The notes under the pieces: generated by a model
What the model was told of the DNA's origin: nothing
The model's input: the letters and a program-made list of their open reading frames with translations, nothing else
Database searches by the model: none
Position numbers and translations under genes: made by a program
Assembly: GCA_027559495.1 (NCBI GenBank)
Contig: JAMXSV010000023.1
Coordinates: 1,364,001-1,428,000 of the forward strand
Direction of reading: 5' to 3'
From: Aurifilum marmelostoma
Lineage: Eukaryota; Ascomycota; Sordariomycetes; Diaporthales; Cryphonectriaceae
Length of the DNA stretch: 64,000 nt
Shown: positions 1-11,902 of the stretch, in pieces
How positions within the stretch are numbered: position 1 is the first letter of the stretch
Layout of the letters: every line of letters starts with the position of its first letter

Positions 1-679
1 GCTAGGTAGGCAGGTAGGGAAGATAGAAGCTGCCAAGCCTGAACTCGAAGCATACCAAGAACTTGTATCGGATACTCGAGCGAGCCCACAGTAAGAACAA
101 AGCCAGGTAAGGTCAAAAGGGGGAAAAAGAAAGGAGTGCATGCTCGGACACGGATGCGAACGGTGGGTGGGGCAACCCTGAATACTCAATTACTGTACTG
201 TAGTATGTAGTAGATATACAGCAGTAGAGAGTTCCCATCGCCGTCAAATATTGATTTCCTTCTCCACAGGACCTGAAGGCTGTGCCATCCATGTTTTCAC
301 GAACATGTCGAGTCAACATGAGTATCGTCATTACTGATAGGGGCCGTCCTCTTTTTACGACTTCCTGTCTTTCGCTCTCTCCCTGTCACGTAAACATAGT
401 GTTATAATACGCTGCGTCAGGCGGTGCGTCAGGCGAACGCGTAAATGCATGTAGTTGAATCCTGCTGGATCCGACCTGGCTTCTGAATCTTATCATGGTT
501 CTCTCTCTTTCTCTCTGTCTCACACAAAAGGAGTATAAGTACAAACAAAGGACCTCGACCTCTTCTCTCCTTTGGCAGTACGCTTTATCTTCTTTTCTCG
601 GGCCCTGCTCCGGATGTCAATCACGCACATGCATACATACACTGTCGATGATGACATGTTCGTCCCGGCCTCTCGCCTC
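1..679. other. Intergenic region downstream of coronin
   Basis: No supportable gene. It begins with a short AGGT/AGGC low-complexity stretch and must contain the 3' untranslated region of the coronin gene, whose stop codon is at 680-682 on the minus strand. The reading frames present are under 75 codons and show no family signature. Confidence 0.6.
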
Positions 680-3182
680 TCAGGACCTCGCCTCCTCCAG
701 CTCCAGCTCCAGCTGACGGATCCTCTCCACCTGGTCCTGGCTGCTCCCTGCCGAGACCACCCTCTTCTTGAGCGTCTCGACCTCGCCCGTGAGCTGGCTG
801 ATGGCCTCGCTCTGCTTGTTCAGCTTGTCGCCCTGCGCCGTGATCACCTTGGTCTGCGCCTCGATGAGCTGCTTGATCTGCTCCAGCGACGTCTCGACCG
901 ACGGCGTCTGGCCGCCAGGCGACGACGACGCCGCTGCCGCTGCCGGTGCAGCCTTGGCCGCCGCAGGGAACTGCTGAGCTTGTGATGCCGGCGACGCCGG
1001 CTTGGCAGGTTCTGAGCGGAGGGGCAGGAAGGCCCTCGGTGTGGGCTTCTGCACCTCCTCGAAGCTCGACGTCTCGGCCTCGTCCTCCTCCTCATCGTCC
1101 TTGTCTGCGAACCTGGACGCTGCTGCAGCCATCGAGCCCTTCTGCTGCGCCATGGACGGCGGCGGGGAGCGGGCCGCCACGGGTGACGGCTCGGGCTCCT
1201 TGGGCGCAGGCTTGGCAGCGGCAGCAGGGGCGGCGGGAGTGGGCGCCGGTGCAGCTGCAGGAGGCTTGTAGTCGGCTGCGACCTCCTTGGGAGCGTTGCC
1301 CTCGTACACACTCTCCAGGTCGATCTTTGCAGGCAGGCCCGTCTTGCCCGAGAGCCACTCCTGCGCGGACATGGCAGGCTTGAGACCTGTGCACGCTGGG
1401 TAGATGTCGGACTGGAAGGTCTCGGCCCGGCGAGGGACGGTGAACGAGATGGGCTCGATGTAAAGGTCGTTGACGGTCTTGAAGCCGCGCATGACCTCGT
1501 TCTCGTGCAGCTACACACACCCACCAAGATCAGTATTTCTTCAGGAGCAGCAGCGCTTCAGGGTTACGGGCAGCCCCCGGTCGATCACTCACGTTCACAC
1601 CACGCTTGGGGAGGAAGGCAACGCCTCTTTGTGGGTCCCCAGACTTGTACTCGGACAGGAACTCGAACTTGTCGTTCTCGTACTCGAAGTAGCGGATGTT
1701 GCCATCACTGCACAGGAGAAATCTTGTCAGCAAATTGTTCTGCCGTCTGGTTCTCATCTTCCTTGCCGAGCGTGTTGTCTTCTTCCCGGTCAAAGATTTT
1801 CCTCTTTTTTTCTTTTCTCCCAATTCTCACTTACCCTTTGCCGGCAAGATAGAGGCAGTTGGTGCCGTCATCCCAGAACGGCATACACACGCCCGAGATC
1901 GAGTCCAGGTTGGTGAATCCACCGATGGGCTTGTCCTGGCCGGGCTCCCACAATGCGATCTGGCGATCACTCATGCGCGAGAAGCCCGTGGTCGCGATAC
2001 GGTTGTGCTCGCCCATCCACACGGCACGGCTGTTCTTTGCGCCCTCGTGGCCCGGTCCCACGTGCGCCGGCTTCTCCTGGCGGACGTCCCACACGCGCAG
2101 CTTCTTGTCCCTCGAGGTCGTCACGAGCAGGTTGCCGCTGGCGTTCCACGACAGGGACTGCACGATATCGTTGTGCTGGAGCTTGAGCGGCGCCTGGCCC
2201 GTACCGATATCCCACAGCTTGATGGTGTAATCGCCAGAGGCAGAGGCGAGGATGTTCTCGGCCGCGGGGTTGAACAGGACCTGGCCGACCTTTCTGCACC
2301 GCTTGTCAGAGCTTGTCTGTCATCTACACGCACACACGTGCCCCCGGTAGTCATGTCCCTTCTGTCGCCTTGCCTCTTGTCGGTCGGTTCTCTGGTGTAT
2401 GGGGCGCTCATACCTCGTATGCCCAGTCAGCTTGCTCACGGGCGCAACATCGGCAGGCTCCTCAGCGTCCGTGAAGAGGGTGAAGTCCTGCGGGACCTGC
2501 CATATGAAGATCTTGCCATCGTCGGAACCGGATGCGATAATATGGTCGTTGAAGGGGTGCCTGCAAGACGAAGAAGACCGCACGCAAGTCAGCACACGAG
2601 ACAGAAAGGGCAAACATGCTGCCAGCCAGCCCAAAATTGCAAAGGGAAAAAGACCTCTCTCTTACCAGTCCGTATCCAGCACCACGGCAGTGTGTCCGCG
2701 AAACAGCGGTATCTGGTCAGGCAGCTTTCCGCGCTCGTTGAGGGGGATGACCGCGAATGCGCCGCCGCCACCAGACTCCCAGTTGACGGACAGGTACTCG
2801 GGGTTCGCCCTAGAAGACAAAAGGAGATCAAGAGGTCAGCTAAGCTGTCAAGGGCCCCGCGGCGGGGGGGGGGGGAGGGTCCGTGATCAATTCGCACTTT
2901 ATGAGGTTCGTGTCCCAGGCATTTCTACTGATGTGGAGGTTATCGTAGCAGAACTCCTTCCTGGTCGGCTTCCCGAAGACGTGTCCTGTATCATACCAAT
3001 GGCCCCGAGACGTTGTCAGCCAGCCATCCATCAGACTCCAAAAGGCCAGAGAGACAAGAACGCCCTCGCGCTTCCCCATTTGCCCGGCACCTGTCTCGTG
3101 TGTCTCGAGGGTGCGGCAACCGTCATAGCAATGTAGGTGGATACTCACGATACTTGGAGGCGCGCACGAACCGGCCAGCCAT
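680..3182 (-). CDS. crn1: Coronin (actin-binding WD40 protein, Crn1 type)
   Basis: Coronin binds F-actin at cortical patches and regulates Arp2/3-driven branching during endocytosis and polar growth. The gene has seven exons on the minus strand: 3149-3182, 2898-2985, 2666-2809, 2414-2560, 1835-2293, 1593-1707 and 680-1510. They sum to 606 codons (605 residues, close to yeast Crn1). The start is fixed by the hallmark N-terminus MAGRFVRASKYRHVFG, split by intron 1. Then follow a WD40 propeller (for example ASGSDDGKIFIWQVP and ASASGDYTIKLWD), the C-terminal coronin extension (NDLYIEPISFTVPRR), a Pro/Ala/Glu-rich linker (roughly residues 410-530) and a C-terminal coiled coil (last ~45 residues, ending QLELELEEARS) expected to mediate oligomerisation. 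The introns are 63-163 bases; intron 2 carries a 13-base G run on the + strand. The family call is very secure; individual splice sites are inferred. Confidence 0.95.
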
Positions 3183-3322
3183 TGTCGCAATAGATTCCTT
3201 GGTGAGGAGGGTTGTTGTGCTGAGAAAAGAAAAAAAAAAGTGAGTAAAAAAAAGATAAGACAATGATCGAATTGCTGCTGTCAGCAACAGCCAGCCACAG
3301 CAGACCAGAGCGAATGTTGCGA

Positions 3323-3348
3323 AGGTAGGCAGGTAGGTAGGTAGGTAA
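3323..3348. repeat. AGGT tetranucleotide repeat
   Basis: About six tandem copies of AGGT with one AGGC variant lie 140 bases upstream of the coronin start codon, so they are probably in its promoter or 5' leader. Confidence 0.8.
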
Positions 3349-4062
3349 AGTGGGAAAAAGAAACAAGTGTCGAGGTACCAAGACACACAGAAGGTAAAGG
3401 GGCAGTGTCAGTTACGGAATAGGTCCAGGTGGCTCGGCCAGGTTCAGGGTAGCTTGGTTGCAGCGGCATGTCAATTTAAACAACTAGAGGGCCTCGCCTG
3501 GTCACTGCGCGGCTGGACCCTCTTCTGTATCCCACTAACCCCCCCCCCCCCCTCCCCCTCTTTCCCCCCCTACCGCTGTCGTCCAACCTCCTCCTTGCGA
3601 GCCAAAGTTGAGCTGTTGCAAGCTTGCATAAACATGCAGGGAATCTTCTGCGATGCATTACAACCCAAGACAATTAACCCTCTCCCATTTCCCATCATTA
3701 AGTTTTATTTTCACTTCAGGGTATATGTCATTGTCATAGTGCCACTGAAGAAGGAAAAAAAGGGAGAAAAAAAAAAGATTATCTTCGCATGCAATGATGA
3801 TGAATACACACTATGGTCTAGGTCAAACTGCAGAAGAGGCACTCTTCTGATCCACACCTTAAAAGGGGGAACGGTGCTTCGGACCCTCCTTTCCTCCCAC
3901 TATAGTATTATCCCAGGAGCCATACCTGTAAGCGCCGCTACCGCCGCCGCCGCCGCCATGGTACGGTCGAGGCAGACAGACAACTGTGAGCACAGCCCCC
4001 CTTCCATGACAGGCTGGGGTCGGTCGAGTGGGTGAAGTGAGTGAGCAAGTGTGGTGTGTAAT

Positions 4063-4090
4063 GTAGTGTAGTGCAGTGCAGTGCAGTGTG
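4063..4090. repeat. GTAGT/GCAGT pentamer repeat
   Basis: Five to six imperfect tandem copies of a TGTAG/TGCAG unit lie about 220 bases downstream of the Snf2 stop codon. Confidence 0.75.
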
Positions 4091-4311
4091 ATTTCTATGT
4101 ACAAGGCAAGCCGCCACTCTTCCTAATCAAACCGGCCGTGACCTTCATGGTATTTCCCTTTCGATCCGCACACCCCCAAGACGCCTCATGAACCAAAATG
4201 CAATGGTGCCCCTTTCCGTCCATCCGCCCCGGCTGTCCAGTCGAACTCCTACCCCTGCGCGCGAACATAGATGCAATCATCCTCTGGGGAGTCAACAATC
4301 ACGCCGTCCTC

Positions 4312-7300
4312 CTAGTCGTCGCCATCCTCGCTACGAGCAGCGCTGCTTGCTGCACCGTTGGTGTTGTTGGCCGAGTTGTTGATCAGCCTGATCCGGGGCT
4401 GCGGGGTGCTAGCACTTGTCGTCGGCGGGGCAGATGTGTCCTTCTGTGACGACGAGTCCTCCAGCTCATTTAGCTCCTGATTGTCCTGTAGCTGCTGCTC
4501 GTACTCCTTCGTGAAGAATTCCTGTCGAGAGCGTTAGTAACAAGCTCCCATCTCTCCAAGATGCCCCCCTGCTCGTGGCTTGGATGGCTCAAGTCTCACC
4601 TGAATGGTCGTGGCGTCCGTATGGATCAGTGCGCTGTCGTCATTGTAGGTCCTGCAGTTGTTGCACATGAGCTCGATGTCCTTGCGCATGTCGCTGAGGC
4701 TGTTGTATTCCTCCTTCTTGATCTTCTTCTCGATGTGGTTCATGCAGATGGGGGTCTGGATGACGACATAGTAGTCGGCGTAGTCCCTCTTCGGAGGCAG
4801 CTTGATAAACGGCCCGATGATCAGGCGCTTCGGAGGCTCGTCGTCGTCGTCCTTATCGTCCTCCTCCGGCTCTGGATCAGGATCGTCCACTTCCAGGTTC
4901 ATCAGCTTGTCAAAGAGAGAGCGCAGGCTCTTTTGCAGCACCACCCGCTGTTCGGGGCTGACCTTGAGCTCCCCGCTGGCGGCAGCGACAGCCTTCACTC
5001 GCCCTTGTGGACCTCGGCGCTTCTTCGGAGGAGGCTCATCGTCGCCTTCCTCGGCCTTCCTCTTCTCATTCTTGCCGCCGGACTTGCGACCACGCTTCTT
5101 GGCGGGTGTCTCCTGTGGCTCCTCGCTGCTAGCTCTGCTGGCCGCAGGAGAGCCCTCGGAGCCGTTCAGCGCACCAAGCTTCTTCATTCTGTTCTGCTCC
5201 CGCTTGTCCTTGCGCGCTTGTTTTCTTGCAGCCGCTGCTTCGGGCGAGTCGTCATCGTCATCGACAGCCATGAGCCATTGCTCTTCAGTCAGGCCGTCAT
5301 CGTACCGCACCTTCGTCCTCTCACGAGCACCACGTCCAAGAATCGCGTCCGTCTCCTCCGGCTGTTCTGGATTCTCCTCGTTGAGATAGATATCCGGCAG
5401 CTCGTCTTCCGTCATGAGACGAGGAACCTTTTTGGATCCCGGCGCACTGCCGTATGTGGGATCCTTTGCTCGTTCCTCGTCTAGCTTCTGGAAGGCCTCG
5501 AGCTCGTCATCGTTGCGTGCGAGGATCAGATTCAGCTCTTCGTCGTCCATCTCCTCCTGCTCGCCGGCCTCTGCGAGGTCTGCAGATTCAAGCAAGGTCC
5601 GGAGCATGGCATCACGCTCAGTCTCGGAAGACTTGTGATCGAAACGACCTGCCTGGATGACCTTGCCGTCCATGTCGAGCTTGTACCTGGCTCGTTCCAG
5701 GATCTTCTCCTCGACGGAGTTGGAGCTGATCAGACGCAGGATGCGGACCTCGTTCTTCTGTCCGATACGATGCGCACGATCCTGAGCCTGCAAATCCTGG
5801 TGAGGATTCCAGTCAGAATCATAGATAATGACGGTATCGGCGGTCTGGAGGTTGAGACCAAGACCGCCGGCACGAGTCGAGAGCAGGAACATGAAGTAGG
5901 GAGAGTCGGGGCGGTTGAACTCATAGAGCAGCTCACTGCGCTCGTCCGACTTGGTCGTGCCGTCGAGGCGAAGGAACTGGATGTTTCGCAGCCGGAGGAA
6001 GTCTTCCATGATGTCCATGATGGCCGTCATCTGGAAGAACATGAGGACGCGATGACCAGTGGCCTGGTACTTTGGCAAGATACGATCAAGCAGCTCAAAC
6101 TTGCCGCACGTTCTCCACAGCAGGTCATTGGAGGTGTTGAGGGGGTTCATCTGGTTTTCGACCTCATCGAAGACGAAGGGGTGGTTGCAGAGCTTTCGGA
6201 GCTGCATCATCATGTTGCTGAGCCCCTTTGCTGTCGTCTTGCCGCCCTTGCCATCGCTGACAGCGAACTTGTTGTGAAGGAACATCTGCTTGTACAACCG
6301 AGCTTGTAGGGCAGAGAACTTGCACTTGACGACCTTCTCGGTCTTGTCAGGCAGATCCTTCTCGACATCCTTCTTCAGACGACGCAGCAGGAAGGGCCGT
6401 AGCACCTTGTGCAGACGTCGGATGACGAGGATCTGCTCTTCTTCTGTGAGCTCCATCTTGTCCTGACTTCCGGTGTTGGCAAAGGGCGTGTTGAACCACT
6501 CGTCGAAGGTCTTGGCGGACTTGAAGATGTTTGGTAGTGTGAAGTTGAGCATAGCCCAGAGTTCTGCCAGGTTGTTCTGGAGAGGCGTGCCCGTGAGGAT
6601 GAGGCGGAAGCGGGTCGAGTAGTACTGCTGTATGGTTGCGGTGAGCTTCGAGTTGGCGTTTTTCATACGGTGACCTTCATCGATAATCATGTGGAACCAC
6701 TTGATCTTGCTAAGAATGTTGCGGTCCTTGATGATGTATTCGTAGGTGGTGAGCAAGACCTGAAATCTCCCCTGGCGGATCTTATCCTGCTGCAGCTTTC
6801 GAGCGTTGGGCGGCCCTTTGTAAACCACCTTGCTCACCGTCGGGGCCCACTTGTCAAACTCCAGGTTCCAGTTTGTCAGCGTGCTGAGCGGGACGATGAC
6901 AAGGTATGGACCGAGCTGCTGCTTCTTCTCAATCAGGTACGTGACCAAGCTGATGGTCTGGATCGTCTTGCCGAGACCCATTTCGTCTGCAAGAATACCG
7001 TTCAGGTTGTTGTTGTACAGTGAGATCATCCACTGCAGACCCTTAATCTGGTACTCCTTCAGCCTACCACCCACCAGGATGTTTGCCTGCTCGGTCACCT
7101 CTTCCTTGATGCGATGAGCAACAGCATAGTAGTCGATCTTGCCTCTGTTCTCCTCCTCTTCTTCCTCGTCCTCGCTCTCCTCCTCGTTGAGGAACTCGCC
7201 GGACTCGTCGCCGTAGCGCTCTGCGGCAGACCGCTGCTGAGCCTTGACGGATGAGGCGAGCTGACCCAAGAAGCCATCTGTCTGCTTGAGCAGGTGGGTG

Positions 7301-8840
7301 ATACGTGTATCCTTGGCCTGGTCGAGCAGCTTGAGGTAGGCCTCCTCGTCGTTGGCCTTGAGAGCCTGCAGACGCTGCTTGGCATTCCGCTCGATACGCT
7401 TCTGCTCTTCCTTCTCGATGTTGAAGTGGTGGTTGTACATGAGCTTGCCCATCTTGCCCATCTTGTTCTGCTGGCTGGCGCCGGTCGACAGGATCTCGTG
7501 CCTGTGGGTGAACACGGCGTGCAAAAAGTCAGAGTGCTTCTTCTTCTCGCGGTTCTCCCTGGCGTCTCGCTGCTGCTTCTCCAGCTTCTCGGTGATGCGG
7601 GCCTCACGAACGCTCTGCTTCTTGAGCCTTCGGTACTGGCTACGGTTTGTCGTGGTCGCGAGGTTGTCGTACTGCATCATCTGCCGCCCGATCAGCTCGC
7701 GCAGCCTCCTCTGCTTGGAGTACAACGCGATCGACTTCATCTCAATGATGGCCTTTCGCCTCAGACTGTCATCAACCTCGAGGCTATCCGTGGAGGTGTC
7801 CCAATGCGCGAGGTTGCTGGGTTGGTTTTTCAGCTCGTGGTACCGGGCGCTCATCCTGCTGAACATGATCTTCTCCCGGTCCGCCCTAAGCTGGTCAAAA
7901 TCAACACCCGGCGGGAAGAGACCGGGGATAAATAGCCGCTGATCCCGCCGTGCGTGCTTGAAGAAGCTGACAGTGTCCCCAAGCACCGAGTCCGGCCGTT
8001 TCAGCGTCTTGAACTCATGCGCCGAGGGCTTCTGAACAGCTTCTTCGGGCTTTGGCGGCTCCGACTCACCAGGACCAGCCTTGCCTGGTGTCTGTTGTGT
8101 AGCCGGGGTCGACGACGCTTGAGATACCTGCTGGGCGACTAGAGCCTGGCGCCGCTGTCGGTGGGCAAAAAGGGCATTTTGCATCTGCACCGGTACTCCA
8201 AAGTTTCTGCTCAGATACTTGAACGCTGCGATCTGCTGCCTAAGTAGAGTGAGATGTGCCGGTGTGAACTGGCCCGTGCCGGCACCTGACGCCGAGGAAG
8301 CAGCCGCATTTGGGGGTTCTCCAGATGCGGCGGGGAGAGCTGATGCACCAAGAGAGGTTGAAGATGGCGAGGCCTGTGTGCCTGGCTGCGCGCCATTGGC
8401 ACCTATTTGACCATCCGTTACGGCGCCATTAACGGCGACGCCCTGCTGTTGTTGCTGCTGCTGGTGGTGTTGTTGCTGTTGCTGCTGCTGCTGGTGTTGT
8501 TGCTGCTGCTGCTGCTGGTGCTGGGACTGTTGCATCTTCTGGTACTCGAGCTGTTTCGCCCGCAGGCGCTGGTGTTGTTGAAAACTCGCCAGGAAATTCG
8601 ATGTCTTGATGAACTCGGGATCGGTCGTAGGCGTGTTGTTCTTCTTCATCTCCTGGAATTTCTATGTGGGGTGTTAGCGGGCCGGGCCAGACTTCAGAGG
8701 GCCAATGCGCAGAGGAACAACAACATTGACGAACATACCTGGTAGACATCTTTCACCTGCTGCTGGGTCAGATTGGAAGGCAAGCTGGGCAGACCAGCGC
8801 CCGGCATATGTACCGGGCCCGCAGGCTGAACCGAAGCCAT
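4312..8840 (-). CDS. snf2: SWI/SNF complex ATPase subunit Snf2
   Basis: Catalytic ATPase of the SWI/SNF chromatin remodeller, acting in the nucleus to slide or evict nucleosomes. Three exons, 8739-8840, 4600-8661 and 4312-4521, give 1457 residues. The first exon is only 34 codons; the long second frame alone would miss it. Domain order fits the Snf2/Brm class: glutamine tract (about residues 74-105), QLQ (about 170-205, LTLLRQQIAAFKYLSRN), HSA helix (about 395-465), SF2 helicase with Walker A DEMGLGKT (about 593) and DEGH box (about 691), HELICc (about 890-1010), SnAC segment (about 1040-1120), an AT-hook-like KKRGRKSGGK, and a bromodomain (about 1290-1400) keeping the acetyl-lysine asparagine in NNCRTYN. 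The last exon is a Ser/Thr/Asn-rich acidic tail. QLQ, SnAC and bromodomain together separate it from Isw, Chd and Ino80 ATPases. Confidence 0.96.
8443..8532 (-). repeat. CAG/CAA repeat encoding a glutamine tract in Snf2
   Basis: A run of CAG and CAA codons with scattered His codons encodes a Gln-rich segment near the Snf2 N-terminus. Codon mixing (CAA interrupting CAG) suggests moderate rather than extreme repeat instability. Confidence 0.9.
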
Positions 8841-9249
8841 AGTAGTGGATTCCGTGCAGGCTCAGACAGTTTTGGAAAGGAATTTTGTTCTTCTTCTTCT
8901 GGGGGTGATGACACCAAGGGCCAAATATTATTCTTGTCGCAGATCCATCAAGCAACGCGCTCACTTGGTCGAGAGACAATTGATATCAAGCGTGATGTGG
9001 TCAAGATCAGGTCCGGAAGAGGCGACGCGATGGTGTCGCTTGTCACTGCGGGCGCGTCGCTGGTTGATGAGCAGACGTGTCAGAGTGCGTGGGGGGTGAT
9101 TCCTTCGTCAAGCCAGGTGGAAAAAACACGGTGATTGCCAAAGGGCGTGGAGCGATCGGATGCGATAACAAGATTATCGCGTCGAGGAGGGGGAGGGTGA
9201 ATGGGTTGGAAGCTAAAAGTCACAGTTGCGCCCTGGGGGGGCCTCGAGG

Positions 9250-9274
9250 TGCGATGCGATGCGATGCGATGCGA
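9250..9274. repeat. GCGAT pentamer repeat
   Basis: Four perfect tandem copies of GCGAT followed by GCGAC, about 400 bases upstream of the snf2 start codon. Confidence 0.85.
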
Positions 9275-10104
9275 CAAGGCGGGTGCTGCTGGTTGGCTGC
9301 AGTGGGGGGGTTTGGGTGCAGGCTGCGTGTGTGGGTGGTGAAGGGTAGGCAGTGGCTGCTGGGGCGGAGGAAATAGGCGGGTGAATGGAAGGAAAAGTGA
9401 AAAAAACAGGCCTGAAAGGGGGGCGGTAAGGCCAGAGCCTGCAGGAATGGCGCGAAAAAATCGCGTGCCGTGAAGTTTGCAGGGCAGCTTGAGATGGTTT
9501 ATCGATGAATCCAAGCTGTTTTGGCGATGCGCAGGCTTCGCTTTCGATGGAGTCACCGTCCGCCGTGGTGATTGAGAATGGATTGACCACAAGTCGCGCG
9601 GGCGGCAATGGCAGGCCTGGTCAAAATCTTGATTCCTGAGGCACTAACAATTATGCACGGATGACACGGACCAGCCACTAAGTGGGGCGCTTCCACCAAT
9701 CATGAGGTGCATTTGCTTACTAAACTGTCGGGGCCCCACCAAAATAGGCCTCTGCGCCGCAAGCATCAGCTCAGGGGGGGGTTGTAGAGCATACTGAAGT
9801 GCTCCGCAGCCGCCCTTGCAACCACTGGACGGACAGCTGCTAACGTAGTAGTAAGGAGGCGGCGTAGGAGGCGTTAGCATACTGTGGTGGTCGTCCCCTC
9901 ATCAGCACCACTACAAGTTCCATAGTGAGTGGCATCAGCAAGCTGGCTGCCAGCCTTGCCCTGTCCGCCTTTTCATTCGATACTGAGACATGGTCACCAC
10001 CAAACCATACGCAACAGTCGCCTTGGTGGTGGCCCGTGGGCCTCGACACATTCCAATGACCCCACGTCTGCCAGGCAAGAGCAGAATGTATAAGAGGAGG
10101 AAGG

Positions 10105-10132
10105 AAAAAAAAAAAAAAAAAAAAAAAAAAAA
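10105..10132. repeat. 28-base A homopolymer
   Basis: An uninterrupted A run on the plus strand, read as T28 in the direction of the WDR70-like gene, beginning six bases after that gene's stop codon. Confidence 0.9.
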
Positions 10133-10138
10133 GCCTGT

Positions 10139-11902
10139 TTATCTCTTGACCCTCTTCTTGTCTGGGCCCTCTTCCTCCTCCTCGTCACTCAGATCTGCAT
10201 ACTGCGTCACTGGCTGCGTTTCCTTCCACGCGTTTGTGAACAGCGGATCCTTCTTGGCGACATCTGCATACTTGAGCAGTGCCTCCCTCGGGTCCTCGTG
10301 CAGCATCTTTGACAGCGGGATGTTCTCCTCGATATGCTTCTCGTCCGGCTGGCTCCGCATGAACGGCGTGATCTGCTGCACCTGTGGCCTCCGAGGGTCC
10401 AGGGACCTGCCCGAAGCTGTAACACCAGCCTTGGCGCTTCTCCGTTGTTGGGCCGAAAGGGCGGCAGGGCTGACAATGCTGTCGCCAGAGAGGCCTAGGG
10501 TCTGGTCCATGGTCATAGCCGAGCTGTCGTCGATATGCCGCTTCTTGGGAGCCTTGCTCATCACGTCCACCGCACCGCGCTGCGACATCGTAGGGTTGTA
10601 GAGGACGTGAGTCTCGCCATTTGCGGAGCCTGTGACGATCTGGTTGAGCTTTGCGTGCCAGTCGACCACGATCAGTGGCGCGCCCGGCGTGATTGGTGTG
10701 ACATGCTCTGGCTTGAGGTTGCCTGGGTTGAGGATGTGCAGATGTCCCGACGCGGAGCCAGTGATGATGCTTGTCGAGTTCGGCGCGTACTTGATGTTGC
10801 TCATGGAGAACTTATCGGACGTCGATGGGTGGTCGGCCGACAGCAGCGGCTGCTTGAACTTGCGCGTGTCCCAAAGCTTGATGGTGTTGTCGCCGCCCCT
10901 CGTCACGACCATGCGACCGTCTGAGCTGATGTCCACACCGCCGGTCCAGGTATCAGGCTTGTGCGCACCGCTGATCTCCCCCGTCGGTCTCGTAAATGGT
11001 CCATCCCCGCTGTACATGACCAGCGACCCGTCCAGCGCGGCCGCTACCAGCACGCTGCTGCCCCCGGATGCCGGCGCACCCCATGCCACCGCAGTCATCC
11101 TGGTCCTCCCCGCTGCGCCAGCAGCCTTCGACTTGAATACAATCACCTCCTTCTGACTCCTCTTGTTATTGACGTCCCATATCCGCAGCGTACTGTCGGT
11201 GCCCGCCGTGACACAGAGGTTCTTATCTGTAGGGTGCCAGCTGCCCGTGGTGACCTCAGAGACGTGTCCTTTGGTGTTGTGCATATCTCGCAGATACATG
11301 TCGCCCTTGACAAACTCGGTAAGAACGTCGCCGTCCCTGGACACGATCTTGGCTTGCGGGTGTGCCGAGACACACAGGAAGGCGCTCCCTGACAGAGGGT
11401 TGAACTGGACGAGGTTGACAGGGTACGATTCGGCAGCGGCGGAGCTCTTTGACTTCCACAGGTCGACGCTGCGGAAGGCGCGCAGGGTCGTCGGCGTCAT
11501 GGAGGCGAAGTCGTGCAGTTTCACTGTGCCGTCCAGCGACCCCGTGGCCAGCCTCGACCCGGCGGGGTCCAGCGACACGCTTGTGACCGTCCGTTCGTGG
11601 GTTTTGAGCACGAGCTCGTGCGACACGGGGTATTCGTCTTCGTCATCGTCCGAGGAATCGTCATCGTCGCTGTCGCCGCCATCAGAATCTGAGTTGGAGT
11701 GTCCTCCTCTCGATGGTTCCTCTTTCACCTGTTGTGGCTGTGCGGCTTTGGGCTTTTCAGCTCCTCGCCGGCTGCGGTCTATCTGTGCGGCGATGTCTGC
11801 TTCTTTTGATTTCTTGCCAAAGGACGCCGGTAGAAATGCTCGCATGGGGTCGTCTTCAGCCAGTTCCGGCTGCTCGATCTCGAAGTCTTCATTGTCGCTC
11901 AT
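10139..11902 (-). CDS. wdr70: WD40 repeat protein, WDR70 family
   Basis: Single-exon gene of 587 residues. The N-terminus is acidic with a Ser/Asp tract (about residues 70-90); a WD40 propeller spans about residues 95-420. The diagnostic stretch is in the middle: RDMHNTKGHVSEVTTGSWHP, then AGTDSTLRIWDVNNKRSQKE, as in WDR70 proteins of fungi and animals. The C-terminus carries short conserved helices (QQITPFMRSQPDEKHIEENI) and ends in a basic KKRVKR after an acidic DEEEEEGPD stretch, possibly a nuclear signal. In fission yeast and human, WDR70 is linked to histone H2B ubiquitylation and DNA-end resection; whether that holds here is inference. It shares a 467-base divergent promoter region with the UPF0047 gene. 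Confidence 0.88.
   Translation of the reverse strand: MSDNEDFEIEQPELAEDDPMRAFLPASFGKKSKEADIAAQIDRSRRGAEKPKAAQPQQVKEEPSRGGHSNSDSDGGDSDDDDSSDDDEDEYPVSHELVLKTHERTVTSVSLDPAGSRLATGSLDGTVKLHDFASMTPTTLRAFRSVDLWKSKSSAAAESYPVNLVQFNPLSGSAFLCVSAHPQAKIVSRDGDVLTEFVKGDMYLRDMHNTKGHVSEVTTGSWHPTDKNLCVTAGTDSTLRIWDVNNKRSQKEVIVFKSKAAGAAGRTRMTAVAWGAPASGGSSVLVAAALDGSLVMYSGDGPFTRPTGEISGAHKPDTWTGGVDISSDGRMVVTRGGDNTIKLWDTRKFKQPLLSADHPSTSDKFSMSNIKYAPNSTSIITGSASGHLHILNPGNLKPEHVTPITPGAPLIVVDWHAKLNQIVTGSANGETHVLYNPTMSQRGAVDVMSKAPKKRHIDDSSAMTMDQTLGLSGDSIVSPAALSAQQRRSAKAGVTASGRSLDPRRPQVQQITPFMRSQPDEKHIEENIPLSKMLHEDPREALLKYADVAKKDPLFTNAWKETQPVTQYADLSDEEEEEGPDKKRVKR

Larger units (their letters stand above)
3183..4311. other. 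Intergenic region between coronin 5' end and Snf2 3' end
   Basis: This 1.1 kb holds the coronin promoter and leader (low-coordinate side) and the 3' region of the Snf2 gene. It contains AGGT tetranucleotide repeats, a 14-base C run at 3539-3552, an A-rich stretch near 3755-3780 and a pentameric repeat near 4063-4090. No gene is supported. Confidence 0.6.
8841..10138. other. Intergenic region: snf2 promoter and WDR70 3' side
   Basis: This 1.3 kb lies upstream of snf2 and downstream of the WDR70-like gene, both on the minus strand. It contains a pentamer repeat (9250-9274) and a 28-base A run (10105-10132). No gene is supported. Confidence 0.6.

Noticed and set aside
4561..5484. 307-codon plus-strand frame opposite Snf2
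   Set aside because: Antisense shadow of the Snf2 C-terminal region; Leu/Val-rich composition is the mirror of acidic codons on the real strand.
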